Counted from the first letter of the stretch, positions 14,130 to 26,831 are shown. The stretch is 64,000 bases of DNA from Persicaria tinctoria (GCA_037127255.1 JBANSL010000013.1:30348188-30412187), one strand, 5' to 3'. Numbers and translations: made by a program. The notes: generated by a model not told the origin, from the sequence alone.

Positions 14130-14956
14130 ATGAGACCATTCGAGAAATAAAGGACACCGTAGGAACACAACGATTCTCAAAATTAGCCCTCACTTGGTGG
14201 AGTATCTGGTGCTTTTGAAACAAAACTCTATTCGGCAACAACATACCAGATGTAAGAGGTATAATATCTTTCATAAAAGATCAAGCATATCTATGGAATG
14301 CTTCCAAGCATAATGATGAGGCTTTGGATGTTAAGTGCACCATAAAAAAGACATAAATAACTAAAACATTACTACAAGAAGAAGAATCAAAGCTAAATGG
14401 TGCCCCCAAATCAAGGACCTTCAAACTCAACTTTGACAGGACTCTTTCTTCCATCTACAAGGGCTCTTTCGAGTTTGTAATCAGAAATCACACGAGAACT
14501 CCAGTTTATTTTGGTGCAGGGCCTTCCTCAATCCCATATATTACTGGATCGAAGGGGCTTGAAATATGGAATGGCATCAATGCTCCACGAAAACTAAACA
14601 TAACTAAACTTGTAATTGAAGGTGATAACCTCACCATTATTAACAGCCTAAAAGGTTGTGGTCTGCCTTCGGGAGATTATGAAATGATTTTTTCTGTCAT
14701 TCTAGTCTCCCTTAATGCTTTTCATACTATTGATATTCGTCATGTTTATCGAGAAACAAATCGAGTTGCGGACTGATTATCGCATTTTGACCTTTTGTTC
14801 TCCGGTTCATTTGCACCTGACGACTCAGTGTTTCGCAATTTCACCTGCTTGGATGCCAAATTATTTCCGGTTAGAAAAATAATATATCGAAACGCTGGGG
14901 TGATTAATGCCGAATTCCTGTGCACATCGATCGATTTCAATATTTCGATCTTCTAG
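14130..14956 (+). pseudogene. LINE ORF2 remnant, downstream part (RNase H domain)
   Basis: This continues the LINE fragment that ends at 5783. TIREIKDTVGTQRFSKLAL and WWSIW connect to the zf-RVT region on the far side of the Gypsy. A plant-LINE RNase H follows: FKLNFDRTLS (normally FDGS), LVIEGDNLTIINSL and IDIRHVYRETNRVAD. The catalytic motif at the first Asp is degenerate and stops are present. No clear poly(A) tail or target duplication is visible. Confidence 0.8.
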
Positions 14957-15785
14957 GGCTTTGTCTATGTGAAAACTCGCCAACGCATTTCTTCGTTACG
15001 CAATTCATGGCTGTAAGCGTATGGAGCCAAAATCTGATCATATGTTGTCCATTAATGGCAGGCATTTTGTCTGCTTGCGATGTGTGATTTTAATTTTTGT
15101 TTTTTTCCCCGTTACAGAGCAAGCGAACACGCCATTTGATTGAGTGTATCTGCGTGTGCATGCGTATGTTTGATTTTCACCATTCAGTAGCTTTACTGGT
15201 TTGCTGCTAGTTGCACTATATGTGGTTTAGGCTGTTTAGCTAGAAGACAAGCTGTGACCATTTTACAGCTTCCTTTGTTATCAACAAAAGTTACAAAACA
15301 AAGGTTTACAGTAGGAATCCCCTTCTTGAAGTCAGGAATCAGGATAAGTTGTTTGTGAAATTATGTACAGTATGGAAAATGGAAAATTTCTTGTCTTTGT
15401 TGTATACTCGTAAAGCTGATGAATAGATCTTTTCTCACTTACATAGTTACATATACTCCTATAGCTTTTGTGATGCAATGTATTTCAACAAGTTTACCCT
15501 TTTTTTTTGGGAATGAGATATTTATAAATGGCAAGTAATAAGACACTTGATTGTGTTGAAATTGACTTGTAATTTGATCAGATGATCCCTTAATTTCAGC
15601 TGGGGCTATGACTAACCAATTCTTTGTTGCTATATATAGGCAAGTGTTCAACGGATAAAGGTGCCAAGATCAGTCCCTTAGGAAGTAATTACTTGTTATG
15701 CTCAACTTGAATCCCCGAATTGATTATTGGCCAATGATATATGCTGCTCTATCAAGCCTATGTCTTCTATGAGTTAGGAAGACAA
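14957..15785. other. Unassigned intergenic stretch
   Basis: No gene, RNA or repeat recognised. It ends with GACAA at 15781-15785, the left copy of the target duplication of the adjoining Copia element. Confidence 0.5.
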
Positions 15786-16122
15786 TGATAGAATTTGAAG
15801 AGGAAATAATATTAGAAGAGGCAATTTAGAAGAGGAATAGAAGCTCAAAAGCCCTCAAATGTGTTTTAACTCTTATTTGTGTTCTTCACTCTTATTGATA
15901 CATCTCAAGCTTACAAAAGGTACCTATTTATAGGATGCTAGTACATGAAACACTCTTGTAAACTTACGGGGTATTAACTAAGACTTTAAGTCTTCTAACT
16001 TAATTCTAAAACACAACGTAGGAGTCTTAAAAGATATAGAAACCATTTACATAAAACTTACCTCTTAAAATGAAAGAAGTAACCTAAGGCATTTATTAAT
16101 TAAGTTTATGTTTTTTTCAACA
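15786..16122 (-). repeat. 3' LTR of Copia element 1
   Basis: Nearly identical to 20203-20538. The adjoining internal sequence on the - strand is a purine-rich tract (AAGTTTAAGGGGG), the likely polypurine tract. Confidence 0.95.
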
Positions 16123-16135
16123 CACCCCCTTAAAC

Positions 16136-19100
16136 TTAATTTCTCGTAACTCCGAGCATAGACCGCAACTTGATGAAAGTCTCAGCTTTCAGAGGCTTCG
16201 TGAAAATATCCGCAACTTGGTCTTGAGTCTTCGCATACTTGACTTCAATATCATTCCTGGAAACACATTCACGGATAAAGTGATACCTCGTGTCAATGTG
16301 TTTGCTGCGACCATGGAACACTGGATTCTTAGCCAAAGCAATGGCTGACTTGTTATCAACAAGGATCTCTACGGCTTCTGGTTGGCGCATCTGTAAATCT
16401 TCCAACAATCTTCTCAACCAGATAGCATGACAAACACAAGATGTAGCAGCAACATACTCAACTTCACAAGTAGAAAGAGTAACAATAGACTGCTTCTTTG
16501 AACTCCAAGTGAAAGCAGTATCTCCCATGAAGAAAACGAAACCAGAAGTACTCTTTCGATCATCAACATCTCCGGCCCAGTCACTATCACTATAACCCAC
16601 AGCTTATATTCATTTGAAGAAGAATAAAGCAAACCATAGCTGATAGTACCTTTGATGTACCGAAGAATACGTTTTGCTGCTTTGAAATGTGTTGATGTCG
16701 GTGCCTCCATGTACCGACTCACGAGCCCAACTCCATAGAGAATGTCTGGGCGAGTGCATGTCAAGTATCTCAAGCTTCCAACAAGGCTCTTGAAAGTTGT
16801 CGAATCAACTTTCTCACCTTCGTCATACTTTGATAACTTGACCCCGCAATCCGTTGGTGTACTTACGGGCTGGCAACCATCCATTCTGAACTTCTTCAGA
16901 ATCTCGTTAGCAAATCTTTCTTGGGAAATGAAGATCCCGTCATCTGATTGCTCAATCTCAATGCCGAGATAATAAGACATGAGACCAAGATCAATCATCT
17001 CAAACTCTCTCGTCATGGCTTGCTTGAAATCTCCAAACATTCTCGGGTTATTACCCGTAAAAATCAGATCATCAACATATAAGCAAACAAATAGAGTATC
17101 ACCATTTTCACAGACCTTGGCATAGAGCGCATACTCATTCGGGCATTTGACAAACCCGTTCTCTTGCAGATACTTGTCAATCCTGCTATTCCATGCTCGT
17201 GCCATACAAGGCTTTCTTCAACTTCAGCACCTTATCTTCATGGCCTTTGATGAGATACCCAGGAGGCTGTTCAACATAAACATCCTCTTCAAGTACACCA
17301 TTTAAAAATGCTGATTTCACATCCATCTGATAAATCTTCCACTTTTTCTGAGCAGCAAGTGAAATCATCAAACGAACAGTCTCTAATCGGGCAACTAGAG
17401 AAAACACATCACCATAGTCGATCCCTAGACGTTGGCTATAGCCTTTGGCAACCAACCTTGCCTTGTACCTCTCGATTTTTCCTTGGGCATTCTTTTTCTC
17501 CTTGAAAACCCACTTCAGACCAATGGGCTTTTCACCTTTTGGTAAAGTTGTCAGCACCCACGTATCATTCTTCTCGATCAACTTGATCTCTTCATTCATA
17601 GCAACTCTCCATTTTTCGTCATTCACTGCTTCCTGAAAATCCACGGGCTCAGAATTAGCGAAATAACAATCGAGAGTTAGATCATCATGCGAATCATCCT
17701 CTTGAGCATAAATTTCAGCAAGGCTTCTCATTTTTGGAGGTCTCCCACTCGAGCTCTCATAGGATGATGTTGATGCTGATGTCCTTGAAGAATATGGTGA
17801 ACTTTGAACGCTTGTTGATGGAGAAGGCGTTGCAGGTTCTGGATAAACACCTTCCCCTTGCTCTTCTTCGGCAGGAGTTGGAAAGAACTCATATCTCTCC
17901 CTGTCTTCAAGGCTCCAATCCCATGCATCATTTTCATCGAACTGAACATCTCTGTTGATGACAATCTTGTTCGCCACCGGATCATAGAGCTTGTAGCCTT
18001 TCGATCTTTGGTCATAGCCGATGAAGACATGCTTCTTACTTTTATCTTCAAGCTTCGTTCTGACCTGATCTGGCACATGTACATAGCCAATGCTCCCAAA
18101 CACTCTCAAATGAGATGCACTTGGCTTTCTTCCACTCCATGCTTCTTGAGGAGTTTGATATGATAAGCTCTTCGTTGGACATCGGTTGGCTAGATAGACT
18201 GAGCAGTCAACTGCCTCAGCCCAGAATCTTTCGGCATCTTCTTTGTCATCAGCATGCTTCGGGCCATGTTGAGAATGGTCCGATTCTTTCTTTCAACCAC
18301 GTCATTTTGTTGAGGAGATCTTGGCACTGTCAGAAATCTTTTGATGCCATTCAAATCACAGAACTCATTGAACTCGTTAGAAGTAAACTCGCCACCTCTA
18401 TCAGTTCTAAGAGACTTGATATAAAGACCAGTTTGTTTCTCCACAAGAGCTTTAAAGTTTTTGAACATAGAAAAAACTTGGGATTTTTCTTTCAAAAAAT
18501 AAACCCAGGTCTTTCTACTGAAATCATCAATGAAGAGCAGGAAGTACCGATTTTTACCGAACGAGGCTGGCTTTATTGGTCCACAAACATCGGCATGGAC
18601 AAGTTCAAGTGGCTGATTTGCTCTTGTAGTGCTCTCTTTTGGAAAGCTTTTCCGGACTTGCTTGCCGATAAGACACCCTTCACAAATTTGATCTGGTTGG
18701 TCAATTTAAGGCAAGCCATTCAACATCTTTCTTTGAGACATCAACTTCAAGCTCCCGAAGTTCACATGCCCAAACCTTAGATGCCATAGCCATGGTGTCT
18801 CATTTACACAAGCTTTGAGACATTTGGCGACATCTGTTTGAACATTCAACAAGAACATTCTATTCTTCGTCATTGGCACCTTGGTGATCACGTTCTGATG
18901 ATCATCTTGGAGCAAGAGACTACGATTCTTCATGTGCACCTCATAGTTCTTCTCCAAAAGTTGTCCTAAACTCAAGATGTTGCTCTTCATGTTAGGAACA
19001 AAATAAACATTGCTTATGAATTGATGACCACCATTCTTCATACGAATCAAAATCGTACCTTTTCCCTTGATGGGAACTTTGGAGTTGTCTCCAAATGTAA

Positions 19101-19179
19101 CACCTCCGGTGATCGACTCATCGAGCTCAATAAATTTCTTCTTGTCACCACACATGTGGTTGCTCGCCGCATTGTCAAG
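16136..19179 (-). pseudogene. Copia pol remnant: protease, integrase, RT, RNase H
   Basis: Read on the - strand from 19179 downward. The region opens with protease-like [18 protein letters not shown], then the GAG-pre-integrase [12 protein letters not shown]. The integrase core has HADVCGPIKP, DRGGEFTS and SPQQNDVVERKNRT. RT follows with WKIYQMDVKSAFLNG and LYVDDLIFTG, then RNase H with SDSDWAGDVDDRKST and STCEVEYVAA. Damage: an in-frame TAA at ~18706 before the integrase zinc region (CEGCLIGKQ), a frameshift near 18238, a small frame-shifting deletion near 17200 that removes the LKQAP segment after KALYG, and a frameshift near 16605. Domain order identifies Copia. The lineage is probably Tork/Retrofit-like, but that is a guess. 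Confidence 0.92.
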
Positions 19180-20181
19180 TTACCATACGTCCTTGTCTTT
19201 GTCCTCGCCTTGGTAGGCTAGCAACAAAGTGGCATCGTTCACTTTCGAATCATCCGCGTAGTTGGCCTTCTCCTCAACATTGCTAGGAGCACTCCAACAA
19301 TCTCGAGCGTAGTGCCCATAGTTTTGGCAATTATAGCATCGAACTTTCGATCTATCTTGTCTGCCAAAGTTTCCTCTTCCTCGTCCTCTCGAGGATTGAC
19401 CACTTTCTCCATCATTGGAGTCATGGTTTGATGATCCGCCTCTTCCTCTTCCTCGAAAGGAACCACGTCCACGTCCTCGTCCTCTTCCTCTTTGAGACTT
19501 CTCTTGGCCATCACTCTTCTCTTGAGTTGAGTGCTTGGTGGTTAAGACTTGCTCTGTTCGCTCGTCCTTTCTGCTTTTGATCCTCTCCTCACGGGCTTGT
19601 AAAGAACCCATGACTTCTTCAACCGTCATAGTCTCCAAGTCTTTCGACTCTTCGATGGCGACTACAACATGATCGAACTTCGTTGGCAACGAACGAAGTA
19701 TCTTCTCAACAACTCGGGCATCCTTGATGCTTTCTCCATATCGCTTCATTTGATTGACAACGGCTAACAATCTTGTAAAGAAATCCGCAAATGATTCGGA
19801 CTCTTGCATTCGGAGACCTTCAAATTCTCCTCGCAAAGATTGCAAGCGCACCTTCTTCACCTTGTCAACCCCTTGGTTAGAGGTTTTCAAGATTTCCCCT
19901 GCTTGCTTGGCGGTCGTCTCATTGGCCACTCTTTCGAACATGGACTCATCCAGACATTGGTGGATGAGAGTGAGAGCTTGTTGATCCTTCTTCCGGGTCT
20001 TTTGAAGGACCTCCTTCTCGGTGGGAGTCAACGAAGCTTCGTCTTGAGGCATCTCATAGCCTCTCTCGACAATCTCCCACACATCTTGGGAACCAAGAAG
20101 TGCCTTCATGCAGAGACACCAATTCTCATAGTTTTCTTTTGTGAGACGAGGAAATTGGAACGGAAAACTTGAATTAGCCAT
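19180..20181 (-). CDS. Copia gag protein
   Basis: A 333-residue nucleocapsid-type protein. The start [13 protein letters not shown] is chosen because it follows the primer-binding site and begins the conserved Copia gag sequence ([19 protein letters not shown]); codons upstream of it fall in the LTR and PBS. An arginine/glycine-rich tract (residues ~250-290) precedes the CCHC knuckle [14 protein letters not shown] at ~305. The frame ends at TAA 19180-19182, just where protease begins in the same frame. The stop replaces an expected Tyr codon ([14 protein letters not shown]), so gag-pol was originally one ORF and is now split by a nonsense mutation. Confidence 0.9.
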   Translation of the reverse strand: MANSSFPFQFPRLTKENYENWCLCMKALLGSQDVWEIVERGYEMPQDEASLTPTEKEVLQKTRKKDQQALTLIHQCLDESMFERVANETTAKQAGEILKTSNQGVDKVKKVRLQSLRGEFEGLRMQESESFADFFTRLLAVVNQMKRYGESIKDARVVEKILRSLPTKFDHVVVAIEESKDLETMTVEEVMGSLQAREERIKSRKDERTEQVLTTKHSTQEKSDGQEKSQRGRGRGRGRGSFRGRGRGGSSNHDSNDGESGQSSRGRGRGNFGRQDRSKVRCYNCQNYGHYARDCWSAPSNVEEKANYADDSKVNDATLLLAYQGEDKDKDVW

Positions 20182-20185
20182 AACC

Positions 20186-20199
20186 GAGCCCTGATACCA
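20186..20199 (-). promoter_or_regulatory. Primer-binding site, initiator tRNA-Met type, Copia element 1
   Basis: The - strand reads TGGTATCAGGGCTC three bases inside the LTR. The consensus is TGGTATCAGAGC, so there is one mismatch. The gag ATG follows only 4 bases later. Confidence 0.85.
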
Positions 20200-20202
20200 A
20201 TT

Positions 20203-20538
20203 TGATAGAATTTGAAGAGGAAATAATATTAGAAGAGGCAATTTAGAAGAGGAATAGAAGCTCAAAAGCTCTCAAATGTGTTTAACTCTTATTTGTGTTC
20301 TTCACTCTTATTGATATATCTCAAGCTTACAAAAGGTACCTATTTATAGGATGCTAGTACATGAAACACTCTTGTAAACTTATGGGGTATTAACTAAGAC
20401 TTTAAGTCTTCTAACTTAATTCTAAAACACAACGTAGGAGTCTTAAAAGATATAGAAACCACTTACATAAAACTTACCTCTTAAAATGAAAGAAGTAACC
20501 TAAGGCATTTATTAATTAAGTTTATATTTTTTTCAACA
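20203..20538 (-). repeat. 5' LTR of Copia element 1
   Basis: Pairs with 15786-16122. The right flank GACAA completes the target duplication. Confidence 0.95.
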
Positions 20539-20543
20539 GACAA

Positions 20544-22076
20544 TTGGTTTAGACTATAGATTGAACAATCTAATTTTAACATTATAAGTTAGGGGAAGAT
20601 GCTTACAAGGATGGAATATGCCTGTCCTGCCTGCCTTTTTCTCTATATTGATATACAAGTATGGCCCTTTGTCTACCTGTTCTTCCAGTTGTCTAGCGTC
20701 CTATATAGTATATATGATCTATGCTTGCTGTATATCGCATCGCTGTTTTGTGTATGACAATTGATTTTCAGTTCAGCCACGTTTAGCCTTCACATGGCCT
20801 TTCAGTAGGTTTCTGTTCTTATATGAATTTGTAAATGAATGATTGTTAATTGCATGGTTGAACACAAGCATGCTCAGAACGGTAAGCAATTAATAGGATC
20901 ACTTGGACAAGATGATTGAGCTTGAGAGGAAAATATGTCATTTTGGATATTTGTTATAATTCTCCCATTGTTTTTTATTCTCCATGCCAAAAAGTTTTCG
21001 GGGACCATGCCCTCTCGCACATGATAGCTTTGTTTGAGAAGCTTGTGGAATATTTTTCTGCACATGGATCAGGTCCTTTCTGTTTCAGTTAGATTGCTTG
21101 TGTGCCCTTTTGAACTTGGCAAGCTTTTGTTAACACCCAAAAGCCAAACTGCCCTTGTCACCCCGTGTAAGCATTAGATATGCGTAAGGTTTTTTTTTTT
21201 TTTTCTGGTTTCAAGGGAAAAAATTACACCTTAGATTTGATGACATTTATTCTTAAGTGGTATGAAGATTTTGTCCAAGTTAATTAAATTGGAGTCCATG
21301 TTTTATATACCATCCCTTCGGCAATGCTAAAATCAATAAAGAAAAAGAAGAAGAAAGTAATCAAACATATGTTGGCATAAATAAATTGTTTTGAATATAT
21401 GTTGGGTGATTTCTTCTTGAAATTTGAATTATTGCATTGCATCTTCTGTTCAGTACCCCAATTTAATTGTTTTTCACTATTTTAGGTAATACGAACAAGT
21501 TCTTTTAAGGATGGTAATTGGGTAAGATCTAGGCTTCACATTGACAGCATAATTTACTCTATTAAACTTACTCAACATTGGCTGCTAATGCATGTTTCAT
21601 ACTGTCATGTGTTGCCCTGCTTAACAAATTCTTCAATCTGAAATTGTTCTGTATTTTAGTTTACTGGAGGTTCCATTGCTGGTGGTAAACAACATAAAGT
21701 ATTTACAGAAAACAAGGATATGTTTATATAGGAATGACATTGGGAGAATCCCGACTTCAGATTGACATCATTATTATGTGGATCATTATTTTTTTGGTTA
21801 CATTTAATTTCCCAGTGAATGAATATTACTAGCATTTAGTCTGCTTAAGAGCCAAATCCTTCAATTTGGAAATAAAGAGCGGTCATATACTACCCACAAC
21901 TCCTTTTCAGTGAACCATTCTGGAATAGTTTCAAGAGCCAAATCCTGATAAGGATATACATGCATGCTTATTTTAAAAGCACCCGGCTTTCTCTCCCCAG
22001 AATCAACTTACACAATTTGAAGTTACTGCCGTTTTCTGGATGGTATGATTTCATTCTTAAATATTTTCTCTTCCTT
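20544..22076. other. Unassigned intergenic stretch
   Basis: AT-rich, with a poly(T) run near 21190. No coding exon, RNA gene or terminal repeat recognised. Confidence 0.5.
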
Positions 22077-23320
22077 CGGATTTTTGAGGGAATTAAAGGA
22101 AGTAACCCCCGCCCCGGTTTGGTTTGCTAGCCTAACCCACTAACCGTTTCTAATTGCAAGGGTTAGACCCCCCCTTAAAAAAATGGCAAGGTATCCGGTT
22201 GGGAAAGGGGTGTGGAAACCGGTTGTTGGGAGTCATTAAAGAAGGGAGAGTGTGGAAGGGAGGAGGAGAGAGAGGGCAGTTTTAAAAACCTGTCACATCT
22301 TCCAACTGTGTAAAACAGAGAGAGAGAGAGGAGGGAGGGGAGAAGGCACGAAACCGCCATTCTTGAAACGAAAACGAGAGAGGAGAAGAAGAAGGCAAAG
22401 GAAGAAGACGAACCTGGGAGTGCGGAGGAGAAGACGGCGCCGAATTTCAAGCCAGTAAACCCGACGTGTAGAAGACGACCATGTGGGCGTTTCGAAGAGA
22501 GAGACCGACCGATTTGAAGTAAGTAAACTCTAACCCTACCGATTTTGTACTGATTGCAGAAATTGAAAGGATGAGGGACCATTTGAAGACCCTAATTTGT
22601 TTGCCATGGTTTGCAATTGGATGAAATAACGGGTGGAATATCCGCCCCTGTCATGTGGGATGTAACAGGCGTCTAGTATGAAAACAATGGGTGGAAACGT
22701 GGGAACGGGGGTGTTTGAGTTGGGGAGAGAATGGAAGTACCATTGTGGTGATGATATGGTAAAGGCCTTGAAGAAGGAAGCAAATTAGGGGAAATCGATA
22801 CATGTATTGTGTGAATATTTGGGAAATTGGTGAAATTGGGGAAAATGTGGGAATTAGGGAAATTGGTGAGATTGGGGAAATAGGATAGATAGAGGGAAAT
22901 CGGGGAACCTATATGTGGTTTAAAAAATTTCAGGAACAAGTTATTGAATGTAAATGTTGTTACATTGTAAACTGTCATGTTTTTAATATTTAGTTGCCAT
23001 GTTTAATAGGTTTTCTGTCATGTTTAATTGCAAAATTGTGCGGCTTATATTTTGTGGAAGCTATAAAATGGTTATAATGCTCAGGTGATAAGTATGAGCT
23101 AAGATATGGTGAGGCGAGAAATTTACTGTCATTTGTGATAAGTGCAGGAAAGATATGGTGTCTGTCATGTTAAAATGGTCACTTGACATGTTAAAATTGT
23201 CACATGACATGTTATATGAATTTAACGTCATGTGCATTGTGACTTGTGTGATGAAAATCTGCAAATGTTTGAAGAATGCTAAAGTATTGCTCCCCAACCT
23301 GCAGGGTATCAAACAACAAC

Positions 23321-26300
23321 ATGGGTGATTCAGGAGAAAGAAGGGTAACGCAGACACCGACAACAGGCGAGGTATGGTTTGGCTAGTGTCGATCAAGGGT
23401 AGAGTGTTTTACAAATGAGTCGGTCTAACATTCCACCCCACTGTGAAGGCGATATATGTTGTCCCCGAGGACGAGCATTTCAAGTGTAGGTGCAACCAAT
23501 ACGCCATGCCCAATGTCCTTGCAAAGCTAGACCAGTACTTGAGCGCGTCAGACTGGAATCGTCTTTGTGAAAGCCAGTTTGGCGGCATTGCGAGGCTCGG
23601 TGCCAAAGTTGAGTTCTCAGCCCAGCTAGTCCACTACGTCCTGCAGCGGCAGCTGCGGTCGAAAAAGGAAAAAGAAACGTGGTACATGATCCAGGGGTCC
23701 ATAGTCCGGTTCTTCATCGCGGAGTTCGCGCTAGTGACCGGACTGAAGTGCTCGGCAAACGTGGGGCGGACCGTGGACACTGCGGCGGACAAGGCTGCCT
23801 GCTTAGAGTTCTTAGGGGCGGAAAAGATGAGGATGGAGGTCTTTGAGACGGAGTACATAGTGGCGATGAAGTCAGAGCGTTCGGCCGCAAGGTGCTTTTA
23901 GTTCGCGCTTATATTTCCTGGTGGAGGCGGTGCTGTTTGCGAAGGAACCCCGCAACTTTATTCACAGGTGGGTTGTAAACATGGTGTCTGACACTGAGGC
24001 GTTCTTGCGTTACCCGTGGGGGAGACTGTGCTATGAACGAACCCACGATTTCCTCTACCGGTGTGTTGAGCGCAAGCTCCAGCACGGGGTCAGCAGCTCT
24101 CACCCGTCGTACTTGTTAGGCGGCTTCCCCCTTGCATTCCAGGTATGGACATAAATCTCACATGACAAATAGTGATTTAAACTGGACACTGCCTCCTGGT
24201 AACTGGACATGATTAAATACAAAGTGTCGACATGTCATCACCTGGTTTGTTTTGTTTGTTTGTAGTTGTGGGTGTACGAGGCTCTGCGGTCAGTTGCAAG
24301 ACAATTTGCTGACACCAGCACAAGCACAAGCACAACCTACCCTCGGTGCCTGAGATATAAGTCGAAAGAGCACAATATCATGTACGATTCTCTTGTCTCC
24401 CTCATCCAGCAGTCGAAGGAAGAGTTGGGCATGTTCGACGAGGTGGACGTTGTTCGGACAATCCTTCTCCCGGATGCCGAAGAGGTCAGAAAGGGGGTTA
24501 TCCTTGGCGCCATGTTCGCGACAGAGAAGCCGGATAAGTTCTTCGACGACCTCGTGGTGGAATATAAAGCCAAACATGTGCCGAGCACGACGGAAGCATC
24601 TGGGTCAGGCACGCAGGGTGAGGGAAGTACGACGGCTGCCCAAGTGGACGTGTCAAGGATTTTGTCTAAGATGGATGATCTGGGGACGAGCTTATTGGCA
24701 ACATTTAACGAGAGGATTGAAAGGATTGAGGCAGCGATGCAGGAGCTGAGAAGGGAGGTGAGGGGGAAGAAGCGAGGTGAGGACGAGTTGACACACTCGC
24801 AGGACAGGCATGGAACTTACGGTGAGGAAACCGAAGATGTTGAGTTACAGTCAAAGGAGGTAAGATGTTCAATTTGTAATGTCAGTATCCTTAACCGTCA
24901 TGTATAACAATATAGGCGTCATGTATAACAATACAGGCGTCATGGTAACATACCTTTCCCATAATTGCGTAGGCTGAGGAAACTGTTAAGGAAATGGGCC
25001 AGAAATCGGGTACTGATGCAGGTGAAGATGAAACCACCAAGACAACTTCTGAGGTAAGTACCCTAACTGAAACCGTGATGTAAGTTTTGTGAATGACGGT
25101 CACACTAACTCATAATATGTAGGAGATTGGTAAGAGTAAGGGACCACTTGATGGGGAGACCGAAATGGAGAAGAATGCTGATCCACAAGAACCCCCGAAA
25201 GAAACACCCACCACACAGGTTAGTCATCCCTGTCGTACTGCGATGTGACTGTTGATAATGGTGTCGAGTCTAAGTTCCTTCGCATATTTGCGCAGGGTGA
25301 TGAAGTGTTGAAGGACAAGGGTGAGACTAATAGCACAGGGGCAACTGAAATGGTAGGGGTTGCCGGGCTTGAGGCAGTAGCAACCACTACCAAAGTCACA
25401 ACCGCTGAGGTAAGCCATCTGCCGCCCAGTGTCATTTGAAGATTGTTAGTCGTCATGTCAAAAATCTGTTGTTGTCATGTAGGAGGACCGTGCTAATGAG
25501 GATGAGGTGTTAGCTGAGGGGTCTAAGACTGTGGCCAAAGGGCCTAGGGACAAGTCAACCATCTCCGAGCCAGAAGCACCCACGACAAAGACAACCCCTG
25601 AGGTAGGTCGTGTTAATGATACTGTCATGTCAAAAACACTTATGCGTCATGTTATTTTAACTTTGTGTCATGTAATCAACCATAGGAGGCACAGGAGGAG
25701 GCCGTACTTCCCCTTCAGTGTAAGGGCGGAAGGGTGAGGCGAGCGCCTGCGACGTTAGAGGGCCACGAAGTTACTCAGCCGGTGAAGAAGCCGCGTGTCG
25801 ACAAGGGGAACAAGGAAAAGGAGGTGGTTGAGGACGTGACGAAGGGGCAGAAGAAGTCGCGGGCCGCCAAGGGGAAGAAGGTGATTGTGGGGGTTGACGT
25901 CGTGACCTTAGGCCTGATGACCAGGGCTGACGTGGACGCATTCAACGAGTGGTTGACCACCGACGACGCCAAAGGGACTGAACCCGCACGTACAATGTTG
26001 GGCACCCGCCTTGAGAGGGATTTCTTCGGGGACCTAAAAACGCCAATGAAAGTGGTAGGCTCAGAGGTAAAGTCCGGCCACCCGTGCTCCGATAACTTGA
26101 CATTTTTGTGGTTGACTGGACACGTGTTCCTTGTTTGCAGCATATCGACGAGGCATGCAACATCCTCCGAAAGGAGGTAGCCAGCGAGTCGAAGTACGCA
26201 TGCGTCGCAGTCGTCGACCCCTACTTCGGGGTACTGCTGCAGAGACAAACCGGCATGCCCGTCAACGATGAGTTGGAGTACTACTTCAGCGGTATGTTGC

Positions 26301-26831
26301 CGGAGAGGTGTCCGAAGCCTTGGGCCAGCGTCGACCGTGTGTTGGCCCCATGGAATCTGAAGGACAACCATTGGGTAGCGGTTGAGATCGACCTGGCCGA
26401 GTAGACTGTCCGTGTGTATGATCCGGACACTCGTCTGACTCCTGAGCGACATTTTCCATTCCTTCTGAAGCCCATTACGCACACCTTTCCCCCGCTGATG
26501 GATGGCCACCAAGAGCTGCACGCCAAGCATGCAGGGAAACTGCCCCACCCGTTCAAGTACAACCGTGTGAAGGGGATCCCTCAAAACAAGCAATCGTAAG
26601 TCGTCGTAGTCCATCTTCTGATTTATAGTGTAATTGGTGCGCATTAGGTTTGACACATACTTTTTGCGACGCAGAGGAGACTCCGGCCCCTACGCTCTCC
26701 GTTTAATGCAGATGCTCGCATCAGGCGACCGCGCATTCAAAGGGGTGGACGACGCCTTTATCGATTCTTACCGCCTAGTCCTATGTGTCGCCATCTACCA
26801 CGGTGCCTTCCGTCCCAACCCCGATCATTAG
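23321..26831 (+). pseudogene. MULE-borne DUF1985 / Ulp1-like (C48) cysteine protease gene, disrupted
   Basis: A possible first exon is 23321-23371 (MGDSGERRVTQ). A DUF1985-type domain follows at ~23418-24142 (FSAQLVHYVLQRQL, IRF-like FFIAEFALVTGLKCS), with an unresolved splice or frameshift near 23890-23915. Further exons: 24266-24859, 24973-25053, 25123-25218, 25296-25409, 25483-25602, 25686-26066, 26141-26595 and 26675-26831. All acceptor/donor pairs from 24860 to 26140 are phase 0. The C-terminal Ulp1 (SUMO protease) fold shows NHWVAVEIDL (catalytic His at 26369-26371), VRVYDPD (Asp), then QNKQ and SGDSGPYAL. The active-site Cys of the usual GDCG motif is Ser (TCC, 26682-26684), and an in-frame TAG lies at 26402-26404 between His and Asp. 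The middle is rich in K, E and T and looks disordered. The gene therefore looks catalytically dead. Such genes descend from host SUMO proteases captured by MULEs. Confidence 0.85.
24860..25685 (+). repeat. Serial phase-0 exon cassettes inside the Ulp1-like gene
   Basis: Four successive short exons (81, 96, 114 and 120 nt, all multiples of three) are separated by short introns, most of which carry GTCATGT words. Three of the exons end with related words (TTKTTSE, TTKVTTAE, TTKTTPE) followed by GTAAG/GTAGG donors; the 96-nt exon ends PTTQ. This looks like repeated duplication of one exon-intron unit, followed by divergence. Confidence 0.65.

Larger units (their letters stand above)
15786..20538 (-). 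mobile_element. Ty1/Copia LTR retrotransposon, complete structure but mutated
   Basis: LTRs of 337 and 336 bp (TGATAGAATTTG ... TTTTCAACA) are flanked by a perfect GACAA target duplication at 15781-15785 and 20539-20543. The primer-binding site resembles initiator tRNA-Met. The order is gag, protease, integrase, RT, RNase H on the - strand, which defines Copia. Two in-frame stops and at least three frameshifts make it non-autonomous now. Near-identical LTRs indicate a fairly young insertion. Confidence 0.96.

Noticed and set aside
25775..26656. 293-codon - strand ORF
   Set aside because: It overlaps the Ulp1-like exons exactly, has no recognisable domain, and crosses their introns; it is a shadow frame.
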